Source of the DNA: a bacterium
Lineage (GTDB): Bacteria > Desulfobacterota > JAPLJL01
DNA: 62,885 bases
Assembly: GCA_028713675.1 (NCBI GenBank)
Contig: JAQTNV010000017.1
Location: 1 to 62,885, forward strand
Reading direction: 5' to 3'
Of this stretch, positions 8,596 through 17,921 are shown one piece after another. The notes under the pieces are model-generated. The model was not told the origin of the DNA. It made no database searches and saw only the letters and a list, made by a program, of their open reading frames with translations. Position numbers and translations under genes: made by a program. Each line of letters opens with the position of its first letter. The stretch's first letter is position 1.

Positions 8596-9933
8596 ATGAG
8601 TAAACCAGCACATATTACCGTTCTCGGCGGCGGGCCGGCCGGCCTGGCGGTGGGTTATTACGCCCGGAAAAAGGGGATCCCTTTCACCATTTACGAGTCC
8701 GGGGACAGGGTCGGAGGCAACTGCGTTACGCTGGAAAAGGGTGGGTTTTATTTCGATTCCGGGGCGCATCGCCTGCATGACCAGGACCCTGAATCCACCG
8801 CGGAGCTCCGGGGACTTCTCGGGGAGGATCTGCGGGAAATCTCCGTTCCCAGCCATATTTATCACCGGGGGAAATTCATCGACTTCCCGCTTTCACCCCT
8901 GAACCTCGTCACGACCCTCGGGCCTTTTTTCTTTGTGGGGGCCGCACTGGAACTGGTGCGCTCCCGGTTGAAAACAGAACATCCCGACGGGAGTTTCCGT
9001 CAGTATGCCCTGCATGCCTATGGAAAAACGATTACGGATCTTTTCCTGAAGGATTACACGGAAAAGTTATGGGGGGCGTCGTGGGACCGGCTGTCTGCGG
9101 TGGTGGCGGGGAAGAGGCTGAAGGGACTGAACCTCCGGACGTTCGTGACCGAAGCCCTTTTCGGCCGCCGGGCCAAAACCAGGCACCTGGACGGCTCGTT
9201 TTATTATCCCAAAAAGGGAATCGGGGAAATTTTCGAGGCCCTGGCCGACCGGACCGGGAGGGAGAATATCCGCACCGGTTCGACGGTAACAAAAATTTTC
9301 CACGATCATAAGTCCATTCAGGCCCTCGAACTAAACGGACGGGAAGTCGTTCAAATCGGGGAGGTGGTCAGCTCCCTTCCCTTGAACCTCCTGGCCGGGA
9401 TCCTGGAACCCCGGCCGCCGGAGGAGTTCCTGGCCCTGGCCCGGGGCCTGCGCTACCGGAACATGATCCTGGCGGCCTTTTTCCTCAATCGGGAGTCAGT
9501 GACGAAAAGCGCCACCGTGTATTTTCCCGACTCGGAATTTCCCTTTACCCGGTTATATGAACCCCGGAACCGCAGCCGCGAAATGTCCCCGCCGGGGAAA
9601 ACCTCCCTGGTGGTGGAGTTTCCCTGCCAGCCGGAGGACCCGGTCTGGAACCTGGGGCCGGACCAGGTGGTGGAGAAGGTCCGGACTCCGCTCCTCAGGA
9701 CCGGTTGGCTGCAGGAAGAGGAGATCATCGGTACCGCGGTTCATAAAATCAATCAGGCTTATCCGATCCTGGAACTCGGCTACGAGGAAAAACTCGAGAA
9801 GGTCTTCACTTTTCTGCGGGGGTTCGGGAACCTGAGGTTAACCGGCCGGAACGGCAGGTTTGTCTACGCCTGGATCCACGATATGATCAGGTTCGGAAGG
9901 GAGATCGTCGAGGAATACGGGTCAGAAAAGTAA
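8596..9933 (+). CDS. FAD-dependent oxidoreductase, HemY/UDP-galactopyranose-mutase-like (copy 1)
   Basis: The 445-residue protein begins with an FAD-binding Rossmann motif, VLGGGPAGLAVG (G11-G16), followed by the acidic end of strand 2 (YESGDRVGG). It then has FYFDSGAHRLHD, typical of the protoporphyrinogen-oxidase/UDP-galactopyranose-mutase superfamily. It shares a distinctive block (DYTEKLWGASWDRL and RLKGLNL) with the protein at 13712-15349, so the two are paralogues. The genes that follow are glycosyltransferases and a flippase-like protein, so a sugar-nucleotide or polyprenyl-linked substrate is more likely than haem. The substrate cannot be read from the sequence. No clear Shine-Dalgarno sequence precedes the ATG. 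Confidence 0.8.
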   Translation: MSKPAHITVLGGGPAGLAVGYYARKKGIPFTIYESGDRVGGNCVTLEKGGFYFDSGAHRLHDQDPESTAELRGLLGEDLREISVPSHIYHRGKFIDFPLSPLNLVTTLGPFFFVGAALELVRSRLKTEHPDGSFRQYALHAYGKTITDLFLKDYTEKLWGASWDRLSAVVAGKRLKGLNLRTFVTEALFGRRAKTRHLDGSFYYPKKGIGEIFEALADRTGRENIRTGSTVTKIFHDHKSIQALELNGREVVQIGEVVSSLPLNLLAGILEPRPPEEFLALARGLRYRNMILAAFFLNRESVTKSATVYFPDSEFPFTRLYEPRNRSREMSPPGKTSLVVEFPCQPEDPVWNLGPDQVVEKVRTPLLRTGWLQEEEIIGTAVHKINQAYPILELGYEEKLEKVFTFLRGFGNLRLTGRNGRFVYAWIHDMIRFGREIVEEYGSEK

Positions 9934-9991
9934 CCGGTGACATCGGGACGAATCGACCGGTCTCCGGAGCCCACAGACGCAAGATACGGAA

Positions 9992-10012
9992 TTCCCGGAT
10001 AATAATCCGGAA
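9992..10012. promoter_or_regulatory. Palindrome CCGGAT-AATA-ATCCGG
   Basis: A perfect 6-bp inverted repeat (9995-10010) flanked by TTC and AA lies about 50 bases before the 10060 membrane-protein gene. Its core GGAT-AATA-ATCC closely resembles the palindrome at 21673-21692 in front of the transporter gene. It could be an operator or a small stem-loop. Confidence 0.4.
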
Positions 10013-10059
10013 AAACATCCGCCGCGGACGTCCTCCCGCCCGGCCCGGGAAAAAAGGCA

Positions 10060-11037
10060 ATGATTTACGTTAATTTATTAATCGCCGTTCCGGTCGTCAC
10101 TTATCTGGTTTCTTATTTTTATCTCGCCCATTATCACGGGAGTCTCTTGCTTTTCAACGTGATCATCCACGAAAACGGGAAGTATTCATTCCTGCAGACG
10201 CTGTTTTACGCTTCCCATTTTCTCGGCCATATCCCCGTTCTCACCGTCCTGGCTTTCATTTTCACGGGGTATTACCTGAGCCTGACCGGGAAAATCCGGA
10301 ATCCCTATCCCCCGGAAACCACTAAAAAGCTGGCCTGGGTTTTGGCCGCGTTCCTGGTTGTTTCCCTGATTCTAAGCCTGGTTCTTTTCGGAACGGGAGA
10401 AACCTTCAGCTTCATCGCCGGCAGGACGCAGGGGAGGGGGGTGACCGGCGACGGAGGGGCCTGGGACCTGCATCTGCCCAGCCTGGTGCTCCTGATTTTC
10501 TTTATTCCCGTTTACCTGTATCTGATCCTGAAATTTTTAAAGGTCGATCTGGCGCCCAGCCCCCGGGGGTGGAATTATCTCCTCTCCGGTCTGCTGCTCC
10601 TCGCCGGTTTGAATTACCTGTTCAACCGGTATGATCCCTTGATTTTAATGAGGATCGGGACGGATCCCCGTTACCTGGCGCACGCGGTCAGGGAACTGGC
10701 GACGTTTCCGCTGACTTATTTTCCCATCCCCCTGTATGTCATTCTGGTCCGGGAGAGAAACGCTTTCGGTTCCTCCGCGGAAAAGCGGCACCTGATCCTG
10801 AAAGTTTTTCTGCTGATATTTTCCGTGATTTTTCTCGCGGGCCTGCTTTACGGGTCATTTTCGGCGCTCAGCGGCGGAATCGGCGAGCTGGCGCAGAAAC
10901 CGGCTTTCGCCCGCGGCGGGCGGCTCGGCATCCCCTATCTCCTGGCTTCCCACTATTTCGAGCATTTTCTTGATACCGTATACTTTTCCCTGCTTTCCCT
11001 GCTTCTTTTTGGATGGCAGGGATCCAGGTCGAATTAG
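10060..11037 (+). CDS. Multi-pass membrane protein of unknown function
   Basis: I do not recognise the family. The 325-residue protein has about seven or eight hydrophobic segments, near residues 3-22, 45-70, 90-112, 138-158, 170-188, 208-228, 243-263 and 285-318. It starts with MIYVNLLIAVPVVTYLVSYF and has no cleavable signal. Histidines cluster at the predicted membrane borders: HYHG, SHFLGH and SHYFEHFLD. It lies between the first FAD oxidoreductase and the first GT-C glycosyltransferase, so a role in export, ligation or modification of the same glycan is inferred from position only. Confidence 0.75.
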   Translation: MIYVNLLIAVPVVTYLVSYFYLAHYHGSLLLFNVIIHENGKYSFLQTLFYASHFLGHIPVLTVLAFIFTGYYLSLTGKIRNPYPPETTKKLAWVLAAFLVVSLILSLVLFGTGETFSFIAGRTQGRGVTGDGGAWDLHLPSLVLLIFFIPVYLYLILKFLKVDLAPSPRGWNYLLSGLLLLAGLNYLFNRYDPLILMRIGTDPRYLAHAVRELATFPLTYFPIPLYVILVRERNAFGSSAEKRHLILKVFLLIFSVIFLAGLLYGSFSALSGGIGELAQKPAFARGGRLGIPYLLASHYFEHFLDTVYFSLLSLLLFGWQGSRSN

Positions 11038-11109
11038 CTTCTGCTTTCGGAAAATCGCGGGAGTCCGGCGGGGGGATATATTCCCGGCCGAGAAAAGATC
11101 AGGATTCGA

Positions 11110-12567
11110 ATGAAAAAAATCGGATATTTTCTGAGCCGGCATTATTACCTGGTTCTGTTTTTCCTGGCAATTCTTCTTTCCCTGATCATTCTGCTGAACT
11201 CCCAGCACCGATTTTTCAATATCGATGAGCTTGAACATGTGCATGCCGCCTGGTATGTGGAGAACAACCAGATTCCCTACCTGGAATTTTTTGAACATCA
11301 CCATCCTTTCTTCTGGTACCTGATCGCTCCCTTTCTCATGATCCTGGGCGATTCCACCCAGACCATGATGATCCTGAGACTCATGATGTTTGTTTTTGTC
11401 CTGGGCATAGGATATTTCACCTACCGGGTGGCCGCCCAAGCCAGCCGGTCGAAGGAAGCCGCCTGGATCGCCGTTCTGCTGGTGTTTTCCCTCCTCCTGT
11501 TCGTGGAGTCCGCGATCGAGATCAGGCCGGATGTGCCCCAGGTGTTTTTCGGCCTGGTCTCTTTTTCCTGCCTGGCCGGATATTTCCAGGGGTTCCGGGA
11601 CCGGGACGCGGCTTTCTCCGGCCTGGCGGCCGCGGTCGCCTTTCTCTTTATCCAGAAATTCCTGTTTTTTTTCCTGGGCCTGATCCTGATTTTCGCCTAC
11701 TGGCTTGTCCGCCGGAGGATTACCCTCCGGCCGATCCTCATATTCTTACTCTGTTTTTCCTTCCCCGTGCTGTTATTTGTGATCGGGCTGGCAGTCTCGG
11801 GGGCCCTGAAAGATTATCTGATCCTGTGCTGGTTGTTTAATCTGAAGTTCATCACCGCTTTTTCCGCCTGGGAGACTTTAAAAACAGTCATCATCCCGAA
11901 TGTCTTGTTCTGGCTGCTCCTGCCGATTTCCGTGATTTATATCCTTCTGGGAAAAAGGATCAACCCGGAGATTAAAACCGTGACCCTGCTCGGAGCCGGA
12001 TTGTTTGCGGTGGTGTTCAGGGTCACTCATCCCTACCCGCAGTATTTCCTCCCTGCCCTGCCTTTCTGCGCGATCGCGGTCGGGTATGCTCTCAACGAAG
12101 GATTCAACCGGTTCAAATTGAATAATCTGATCCGGGTGATCATCCTGATCGCGCTCCTGGCCGAACCAGCGGTTTTCCTGGTGAAGAAAAGCCGGGAAAC
12201 CAACGCCGACCAGCTGTCCCTGATCAATTACGTTCTCCGGAACACCAGTCCCGGGGAGTGCGTTTACGACAGTTTCCTGCAGTTCAATCTGTTCCGGCCG
12301 GATCTGCATTATTTCTGGTTTCATCATTCTCCCTGGGGGGGATTGGACCAGTATCGGCGGCTGGCCCAAAATAAATATTTCGGAAGGTATATCATTCCCG
12401 AGCGTGGCCGGTACGACGTCTGCGGGATGATCAAATCGAGAAAACCGAAATACATATTGGGCTTCACCTACGTGCAGGAGAAATGCGGGTTGAAGGAATT
12501 GTATGCTCCGACGGTGTTCGAGAATATCAAGGTTCGGAAAGACGGGAAGGTCGGGCCGGGCCGATGA
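11110..12567 (+). CDS. GT-C (ArnT/PMT-like) membrane glycosyltransferase (copy 1)
   Basis: The 485-residue membrane protein has a first transmembrane helix at about 12-30, then an extracytoplasmic loop with acidic residues FNIDELEHVHAAWY (D39, E40, E42). It continues with alternating helices, as in GT39/PMT_2-type glycosyltransferases that use polyprenyl-phosphate sugars. The family uses an acidic pair in this loop for metal and catalysis. A soluble tail of about 130 residues follows. It is a close paralogue of the 16442-17902 protein; the stretch from the acidic motif to IRPDVP is nearly the same in both. The stop codon overlaps the next start (ATGA at 12564), which implies translational coupling. 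Donor and acceptor are unknown. Confidence 0.82.
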   Translation: MKKIGYFLSRHYYLVLFFLAILLSLIILLNSQHRFFNIDELEHVHAAWYVENNQIPYLEFFEHHHPFFWYLIAPFLMILGDSTQTMMILRLMMFVFVLGIGYFTYRVAAQASRSKEAAWIAVLLVFSLLLFVESAIEIRPDVPQVFFGLVSFSCLAGYFQGFRDRDAAFSGLAAAVAFLFIQKFLFFFLGLILIFAYWLVRRRITLRPILIFLLCFSFPVLLFVIGLAVSGALKDYLILCWLFNLKFITAFSAWETLKTVIIPNVLFWLLLPISVIYILLGKRINPEIKTVTLLGAGLFAVVFRVTHPYPQYFLPALPFCAIAVGYALNEGFNRFKLNNLIRVIILIALLAEPAVFLVKKSRETNADQLSLINYVLRNTSPGECVYDSFLQFNLFRPDLHYFWFHHSPWGGLDQYRRLAQNKYFGRYIIPERGRYDVCGMIKSRKPKYILGFTYVQEKCGLKELYAPTVFENIKVRKDGKVGPGR

Positions 12568-13571
12568 ACATCAGCGGAAAGGGAATTCTCCGGCGGGGGC
12601 TGGCGCTGGGGATCGGGATCGGGATCCTGGTCCTGCTGGTGTATTTCGCCGGGTTCGACCGGTTTATCAATGTCCTGCGCCGGGCCTCGCCGGCCTGGAT
12701 CGCGGCCGCGGTCATGATTTACGCCACCTCCTGGATTTTCCGGACCTGGCGGCTGAAAATCCTGACCGGACCGTCGGGAAAAACCCTCCGGGCGTTCGCA
12801 CTGTTCAAGTATCACATTTCCGGATACGCCCTGAATTCCTTCCTGCCCGCCAAGCTGGGGGATGCGGCCACCGTCGTTTACCTGAAAATGGCGGGGGTCA
12901 ACCTCGGCCGGGCGGTGGCGATTATTTTCCAGACCCGGATCCTGGATCTCCTGGCCATCGTGCTGCTGTCCACTCCGGCGGTCATCCTGGTCCTGGGAAA
13001 AAGCGCGCCCGGGTGGATTGTCACCACTTTTATCTTCTGCGCCCTGATCGTAGCGGCGCCCCTGGCGATGGTGGCCTTCGACCGGAAAAGGTATACCGCC
13101 CGCATTTTCGAAAAACTGGGGAAAAAATCCGGGAACCGGATGTTCCGGCTGGCGGCGGATAAGGCCGGGGACACCTATCAGGGCTACCACGAAATCGTTT
13201 CCGATCCGCTGCTGCTGGCGGGATCGATTCTTTTATCCCTCGCGGCCTGGGGGGTGGAGGGCTTGGCCGGTTTCGCGGTTTCCCGGGCGCTGGGGGCAGC
13301 GGTTTCCTTCCTGCCGGTGCTCCTGGCGGTGGCGATCGGCAATATCGGGAAGGCGGCCCCGGCCACGCCCGGGTCGGTGGGCATCTATGAAGGCATTTTC
13401 GCGGCCGTGCTGGTTCTGTTTGCGGTCCCCTTTGAGGTGGCCATCGCGGTCGCGATTCTCGATCACCTGTTAAAGAAACTGTTCAACGTTACGGTGGGGG
13501 GGGCGGCCACTCTCCGGATCGGGGTCAGCCTGGACCAGATCCGGAAAATGGTGGACGACCAGGGCCGGTAA
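12564..13571 (+). CDS. Flippase-like membrane protein (LPG synthase TM / UPF0104 family)
   Basis: The product of 335 residues fits the lysylphosphatidylglycerol-synthase transmembrane region family, often annotated as flippase-like or YbhN-like. Features are the short cytoplasmic start, an early helix (about 12-28), the segment FALFKYHISGYALNSFLPAKLGDAATVVYL and the late GNIGKAAPATPGSVGIYEG. These match the conserved N-x-x-L-P-A-K-x-G-D and PxxPGxxGxxE motifs. The frame is open back to 12483, but the ATG at 12564 overlaps the upstream stop as ATGA, a typical coupled start. Members are linked to lipid or lipid-linked sugar handling in glycan clusters; transport is inferred, not shown. Confidence 0.85.
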   Translation: MNISGKGILRRGLALGIGIGILVLLVYFAGFDRFINVLRRASPAWIAAAVMIYATSWIFRTWRLKILTGPSGKTLRAFALFKYHISGYALNSFLPAKLGDAATVVYLKMAGVNLGRAVAIIFQTRILDLLAIVLLSTPAVILVLGKSAPGWIVTTFIFCALIVAAPLAMVAFDRKRYTARIFEKLGKKSGNRMFRLAADKAGDTYQGYHEIVSDPLLLAGSILLSLAAWGVEGLAGFAVSRALGAAVSFLPVLLAVAIGNIGKAAPATPGSVGIYEGIFAAVLVLFAVPFEVAIAVAILDHLLKKLFNVTVGGAATLRIGVSLDQIRKMVDDQGR

Positions 13572-13590
13572 CCGGGAAACCAAAAAATAA

Positions 13591-13650
13591 TTGACGATCC
13601 ACCTTCGCTAAAGCTTCGGCGGACAGGTTGACGATTTCAGATTGACGAGT
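13591..13650. repeat. TTGACGAT repeats split by a palindromic insert
   Basis: TTGACGAT occurs at 13591-13598 and again at 13628-13635. Exactly between them is a 29-base palindrome-like insert (13599-13627) beginning CCACCTTCGC and ending GGCGGACAGG. ATTGACGAGTG follows at about 13641. The 8-base direct repeats at the insert borders could be array units or a target duplication. Confidence 0.7.
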
Positions 13651-13711
13651 GAAAAACAAATACATAGGGCCGAATAGTTATTCAAAGCTGAAGCGAAAAA
13701 TCGGGTAGCTT

Positions 13712-15349
13712 ATGGAGAAGAAGGCGATCATCATCGGCGCGGGGCCGGCCGGCTTGACGGCGGCCCACGAATTGCTGAAAAAGACCGGAATCAAGCCCTG
13801 GATTTTTGAAGCCGACTCCGTCTGCGGGGGCCTTTCCCGGACCGTTAATTACCGGGGGAACCGGATTGATATCGGCGGGCACCGGTTCTTCTCCAAACTA
13901 AAGCCGATCATGAAATGGTGGCTCCGGATCCTGCCCCTGGAAACGAGCTTGAACCCCGGGCCGGAGGGGCCGGGCGCCCTGGAAAAAGAAATGCTCGCGA
14001 TCGCGGGCGAGGACCGCGTTTCCCCCGGTTCGGACCGGGCGGAGGCGGTCATGCAGGTGCGGGACCGTCTTTCCCGGATCTTTTTCATGAAAAAATTCTT
14101 CGACTATCCGCTTTCCTTGAAAATGCAGACGCTCAGGGATCTCGGTTTCGGCCGGGTCGTGCCGATTACCGCGAGTTATTTGCGGGCCCGGGCGTTTCCC
14201 GTCAAACCGGAGAACAATCTGGAGGATTTTTTCATCAACCGGTTCGGCCGCAGGTTCTATCAGATGTTTTTCCGGGAGTATACGGAAAAGGTCTGGGGGG
14301 TTTCCTGCCGGGAGATCGGAACCGGGTGGGGGGAACAGCGGATCAAGGGCCTGTCCCTCTCCCGGGCGCTGATCCACGCGCTGAAAAGCCTTTTCGGCCT
14401 GAAGATCGAACTGCTCAAGACCGGCGCGGAAACCAGCCTGATCGACCAGTTTCTTTACCCGAAGCTCGGCCCCGGGCAGCTTTGGGAAGCGGTCGCGAAA
14501 ATCGTGGAGAACCAGGGCGGAAAGATCGCTTACCGGCAGCGGGTCGTGGGCGTGGACGCCGAGGGCGGCCGGATCCTGGCGGTCCGGGTGCGGGACGAAG
14601 AGAGCGGCCGGGTTACCCGGATCGAGGGTGATTATATTTTTTCCTCCATGCCGGTCTGCGATCTGATCCGGGCCTGGGACGGCAAGGCGCCGCGGGAGGT
14701 CCAGGAGGTTTCCGACCATCTGGCCTACATGGATTTCGTCACGGTCGGGCTTTTGTTTAAACAGCTTCGGGTCAAAGGGAAGAACCGCCGCGAATCCCCG
14801 GCGGGGCTGATCCCCGACAACTGGATCTACGTGCAGGAGCCCAAGATAAAAATGGGCCGGATTCAGATCTTCAACAACTGGAGCCCGGCCATGGTTAGGG
14901 ACCCGGATACGGTCTGGCTCGGAGCGGAATATTTTTACCGGGAGGGGGACCCCGAGTGGGGAAAAAGCGATGGGGAGATGATCGAAACGGCGATCCGGGA
15001 GCTGGCCCGGATGGGCCTGGCCGACCCGGGGGATTATCTGGACGGGGTGGTGGTCAGGATGAAGAAGACTTATCCAGGTTATTTCGGGTCCTACGGCAGG
15101 TTTCCGGTGGTGCGCGATTTTACCGATGGCTTCCACAACCTGTTTTTAATCGGCCGGAACGGGATGCACCGCTACAACAACCAGGATCATTCAATGCTGA
15201 CCGCGATGACGGCGGTGGACAACATCCTGGCGGGCCGGACCGATAAGGACAACATCTGGCAGGTCAACACCGAACCGGAGTACATGGAAAGCAAGGTTAC
15301 CTTCGTGGAAAATCTGACCGGCGTATATCAGCAGGATGACAATGTCTGA
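13712..15349 (+). CDS. FAD-dependent oxidoreductase, HemY/UDP-galactopyranose-mutase-like (copy 2)
   Basis: The 545-residue protein has an N-terminal FAD-binding motif ([17 protein letters not shown]9-G14), [21 protein letters not shown] and a C-terminal segment ending in [17 protein letters not shown] that closes the FAD site in this superfamily. [14 protein letters not shown] and RIKGLSL match the copy at 8596-9933, but this protein is about 100 residues longer, with an insertion after the first FAD strand pair. Proteins of this type are often encoded beside glycosyltransferases; the reaction is not established from the sequence. Its last codons overlap the start of the GT2 gene by 14 bases. 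Confidence 0.82.
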   Translation: MEKKAIIIGAGPAGLTAAHELLKKTGIKPWIFEADSVCGGLSRTVNYRGNRIDIGGHRFFSKLKPIMKWWLRILPLETSLNPGPEGPGALEKEMLAIAGEDRVSPGSDRAEAVMQVRDRLSRIFFMKKFFDYPLSLKMQTLRDLGFGRVVPITASYLRARAFPVKPENNLEDFFINRFGRRFYQMFFREYTEKVWGVSCREIGTGWGEQRIKGLSLSRALIHALKSLFGLKIELLKTGAETSLIDQFLYPKLGPGQLWEAVAKIVENQGGKIAYRQRVVGVDAEGGRILAVRVRDEESGRVTRIEGDYIFSSMPVCDLIRAWDGKAPREVQEVSDHLAYMDFVTVGLLFKQLRVKGKNRRESPAGLIPDNWIYVQEPKIKMGRIQIFNNWSPAMVRDPDTVWLGAEYFYREGDPEWGKSDGEMIETAIRELARMGLADPGDYLDGVVVRMKKTYPGYFGSYGRFPVVRDFTDGFHNLFLIGRNGMHRYNNQDHSMLTAMTAVDNILAGRTDKDNIWQVNTEPEYMESKVTFVENLTGVYQQDDNV

Positions 15350-16445
15350 CCCCGGGCCCTTTAACCATGAAAATCCGATAAATCACGGCCAAAGGAACAG
15401 CGCCCCGGCCTTACTCCTTTCCATAATCATCCCCACCCGGGACAGTGAGTCGACCCTGGAAGAGTGCCTGCGTTCCATCCGGGAGAACGGATATCCCCAC
15501 TTTGAGTTGATTGTCGTCGACGGGGGAAGCCGGGATCAAACCGTGGAGATCGCCCGCGCTTATACCGATAAAGTTATACGGCAAAACCCCGCGGGCGGAA
15601 GAGAAGAAGCGAGAAACCTGGGTTATGAGGAAACGCGGGGCGAGATTATCGTTTGCACGGATTCCGACAATGTCCTGGAAAAAGGGGTGCTGGAGAAGAT
15701 GGCCCGGTATTTTACATCCCATCCGGAGGTGGACGCCGTGACCGGAATGAATACCAGGGAAAATCCGGTGACGAATTTTGCCTCCCAGTATAAAAACCTG
15801 TACATGTACAAAAATTTCCGCCGCTTGCCTGCAGAGGTGGATTTTCTTTACGGGTCTCTGTACGGCGTGAGAAAAGCGGATTATCCCCTGACCACCATGT
15901 GGGTGGACGATACGGCCCGGGGCCAGGAACTGGCCGTCAACAATAAACGGATCCGCTTCCTGCCCGAGCTCAAAACCGTGCATTTAAAAAGGTACAGTCT
16001 GGCTTCTTTGCTGGTCAATGATTTCCAGATCCCTTACGGCTGGGCGCGGATTTTCATTAAATACCGGGGCTGGCGGCGGTTGTTCGGCGCCCCCCGCAGG
16101 GGTTATAGCCACGTTTCGCCGGATCAGATCATCAGCCTGATCCTGTCGCCTTTCCTGGGCGTCACCGCGGCGGCCGCTTTTTTTCTTCCGGGTGTTTGGC
16201 CGCTCGTTTTTTTGCTCGGGTGTCTCTGGATTTATTTAAATCGTTCTCTGCTCCGGATCCTGGCCGGGGAAAATGGTTTTTTCTTCATGCTGGCCGGAAT
16301 GGTTTTTACCTGGGTGGATCACTGCGTCATGCTGACCGGGGTGACCTGGGGCGTGGGCGCCTATTTGGGACAGCGATTATTCCAACCCCGGGTTCCAGGT
16401 CTGTCGGAAGAGGAGACCGAAAGCCGGAGGCCTGAACCCAAATGA
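15336..16445 (+). CDS. Family 2 glycosyltransferase with C-terminal membrane segments
   Basis: A GT-A fold catalytic domain occupies about residues 27-240. It has the opening strand [20 protein letters not shown], the VDGGSRDQT loop and the metal-binding DxD variant DSDN (109-112). Two to three hydrophobic segments follow from about residue 265 to 345. It would transfer a sugar from a nucleotide donor to a lipid carrier or glycan on the cytoplasmic face. The start could be at 15336 or 15342; both overlap the upstream gene. The stop shares ATGA with the next gene at 16442. The tight overlaps place it in one operon with the second FAD enzyme and the second GT-C protein. Confidence 0.9.
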   Translation: MTMSDPGPFNHENPINHGQRNSAPALLLSIIIPTRDSESTLEECLRSIRENGYPHFELIVVDGGSRDQTVEIARAYTDKVIRQNPAGGREEARNLGYEETRGEIIVCTDSDNVLEKGVLEKMARYFTSHPEVDAVTGMNTRENPVTNFASQYKNLYMYKNFRRLPAEVDFLYGSLYGVRKADYPLTTMWVDDTARGQELAVNNKRIRFLPELKTVHLKRYSLASLLVNDFQIPYGWARIFIKYRGWRRLFGAPRRGYSHVSPDQIISLILSPFLGVTAAAAFFLPGVWPLVFLLGCLWIYLNRSLLRILAGENGFFFMLAGMVFTWVDHCVMLTGVTWGVGAYLGQRLFQPRVPGLSEEETESRRPEPK

Positions 16446-17902
16446 ATGATTCTCCCCGCCTGAATCCCTCCTTGTGCCCGCCCGCGAGCCGGAATTATCT
16501 GTCCTTTCTGATATTTTTAGCGGTCCTCCTGGCCGCTTTAGTCCTGATGATTTCCCTGAACCGTTATTTCGACCACGATGAATTCGAGCATATTCACAGC
16601 GCCTGGTATGTCACCATCAATCAGTTTCCTTACCTGGATTATTTTGAGCAGCACCATCCCCTGCTGTGGTATCTGCTCGCTCCGTTTCTAATCCTTCTGG
16701 GTTTATCGACCCAAACCGTGATGGTCCTGAGGATTCTTATGTTTGTTTTCATCCTGGGAATAGCCTTTTTCACTGGCCGGATCGCCGAACAGGTCAGCCG
16801 GTCCCGGGAAACCGGCCTGGTGGCCTCGGTACTTCTGTTAAGTTCGACGCTGTTTGTAAAATCTGGTGTGGAGATCCGGCCCGATGTGCCGGAAGTGTTC
16901 TTCGGCCTGGTCTCAATTCTGTATCTTTTCAGATATTTTCAGTCGGCCCGTAACCGGGACATTGTTTTTTCCGGCCTGGCGGCCGCCGTGGCTTTTCTTT
17001 TCCTGCAAAAAATTATAATTCTGCTTTTCTGCTACGTGGTGATTATCATCTATAAAATTGTCAGGAATCGGATGGCCTGGAAACCGGTCCTTCTGTTCGC
17101 GGCCGGTTTTTCTTTACCCCTGATTTTATTCCTGGGGGGACTGATAATCTCCGGCTCCCTGAAGGATTATTTATTTACCAATTGGATAATGATATTTTAC
17201 CCGCCCGAAAAGATTTCTCCCTGGCCGCTTTTGCGGTGGTACTTTCCGCAAAACTTTTTGCCCTGGGTGATGGCGATGACGGCAACCGTCTTCATCATCT
17301 TGAACCGAAAAACCGGCGGAGAGATAAAGACGGTCGTGTTTATGTTCCTGGCGCTGTTCCTGTCGGTTTTGGCAGTCAATTCCCCTTATGCCCAGTATTA
17401 TCTGCCGGTGCTGCCGCTCGGTTCGATCGCCAGCGCTTATTTTCTGACGGATATATTTAAACGGACCAAATCAGGGGTTGTCTTAAGAACGGCGATTCTC
17501 ATTATCATTATCGCCGGACCGGCTTTCTATTTGTGGAAAGAAAACCAGAAAACCGACTGTTCCCAGCTGGAGCGGGTAGATTATGTTCTCCGGAACTCGG
17601 AGGAGTCGGATTGCATATATGACGGGGACGTCAAGTTTAACCTGTTCCGTCCGGACCTGCATTATCTCTGGTTTTCCGTCGGATCGGGAAAGTCTTTGTC
17701 CCGGTACCGGGAGATGAAAAAAAATAAATATTTCGGGAAATATATCGGGGATAAATATATTTCCTATAACATCTGCGGGCTGATCAGAACCAAAAAACCG
17801 AGATTTATTTCCAGTTACGCCCTGAGCCTGGACGTTTGCCGATTGGAAACAAGCTACGCCAAAACCGGAATTCCGAGGTTGTATGTCAGGACGGAAAAAT
17901 AA
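16442..17902 (+). CDS. GT-C (ArnT/PMT-like) membrane glycosyltransferase (copy 2)
   Basis: The 486-residue protein is a paralogue of the 11110-12567 protein over its full length. The acidic loop reads FDHDEFEHIHSAWY (D46, E47, E49), followed by QFPYLDYFEQHHPLLWYLLAPF and the conserved EIRPDVPEVFFGL. The C-terminal soluble tail keeps KFNLFRPDLHYLWF. Two GT-C copies with the same tail suggest two successive sugar additions or two related acceptors. The gene is less GC-rich than its neighbours. It is the last plus-strand gene before the convergent lipoprotein at 17922. Confidence 0.82.
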   Translation: MNDSPRLNPSLCPPASRNYLSFLIFLAVLLAALVLMISLNRYFDHDEFEHIHSAWYVTINQFPYLDYFEQHHPLLWYLLAPFLILLGLSTQTVMVLRILMFVFILGIAFFTGRIAEQVSRSRETGLVASVLLLSSTLFVKSGVEIRPDVPEVFFGLVSILYLFRYFQSARNRDIVFSGLAAAVAFLFLQKIIILLFCYVVIIIYKIVRNRMAWKPVLLFAAGFSLPLILFLGGLIISGSLKDYLFTNWIMIFYPPEKISPWPLLRWYFPQNFLPWVMAMTATVFIILNRKTGGEIKTVVFMFLALFLSVLAVNSPYAQYYLPVLPLGSIASAYFLTDIFKRTKSGVVLRTAILIIIIAGPAFYLWKENQKTDCSQLERVDYVLRNSEESDCIYDGDVKFNLFRPDLHYLWFSVGSGKSLSRYREMKKNKYFGKYIGDKYISYNICGLIRTKKPRFISSYALSLDVCRLETSYAKTGIPRLYVRTEK

Positions 17903-17921
17903 GCCGGGGAGCGGGAAAGAA

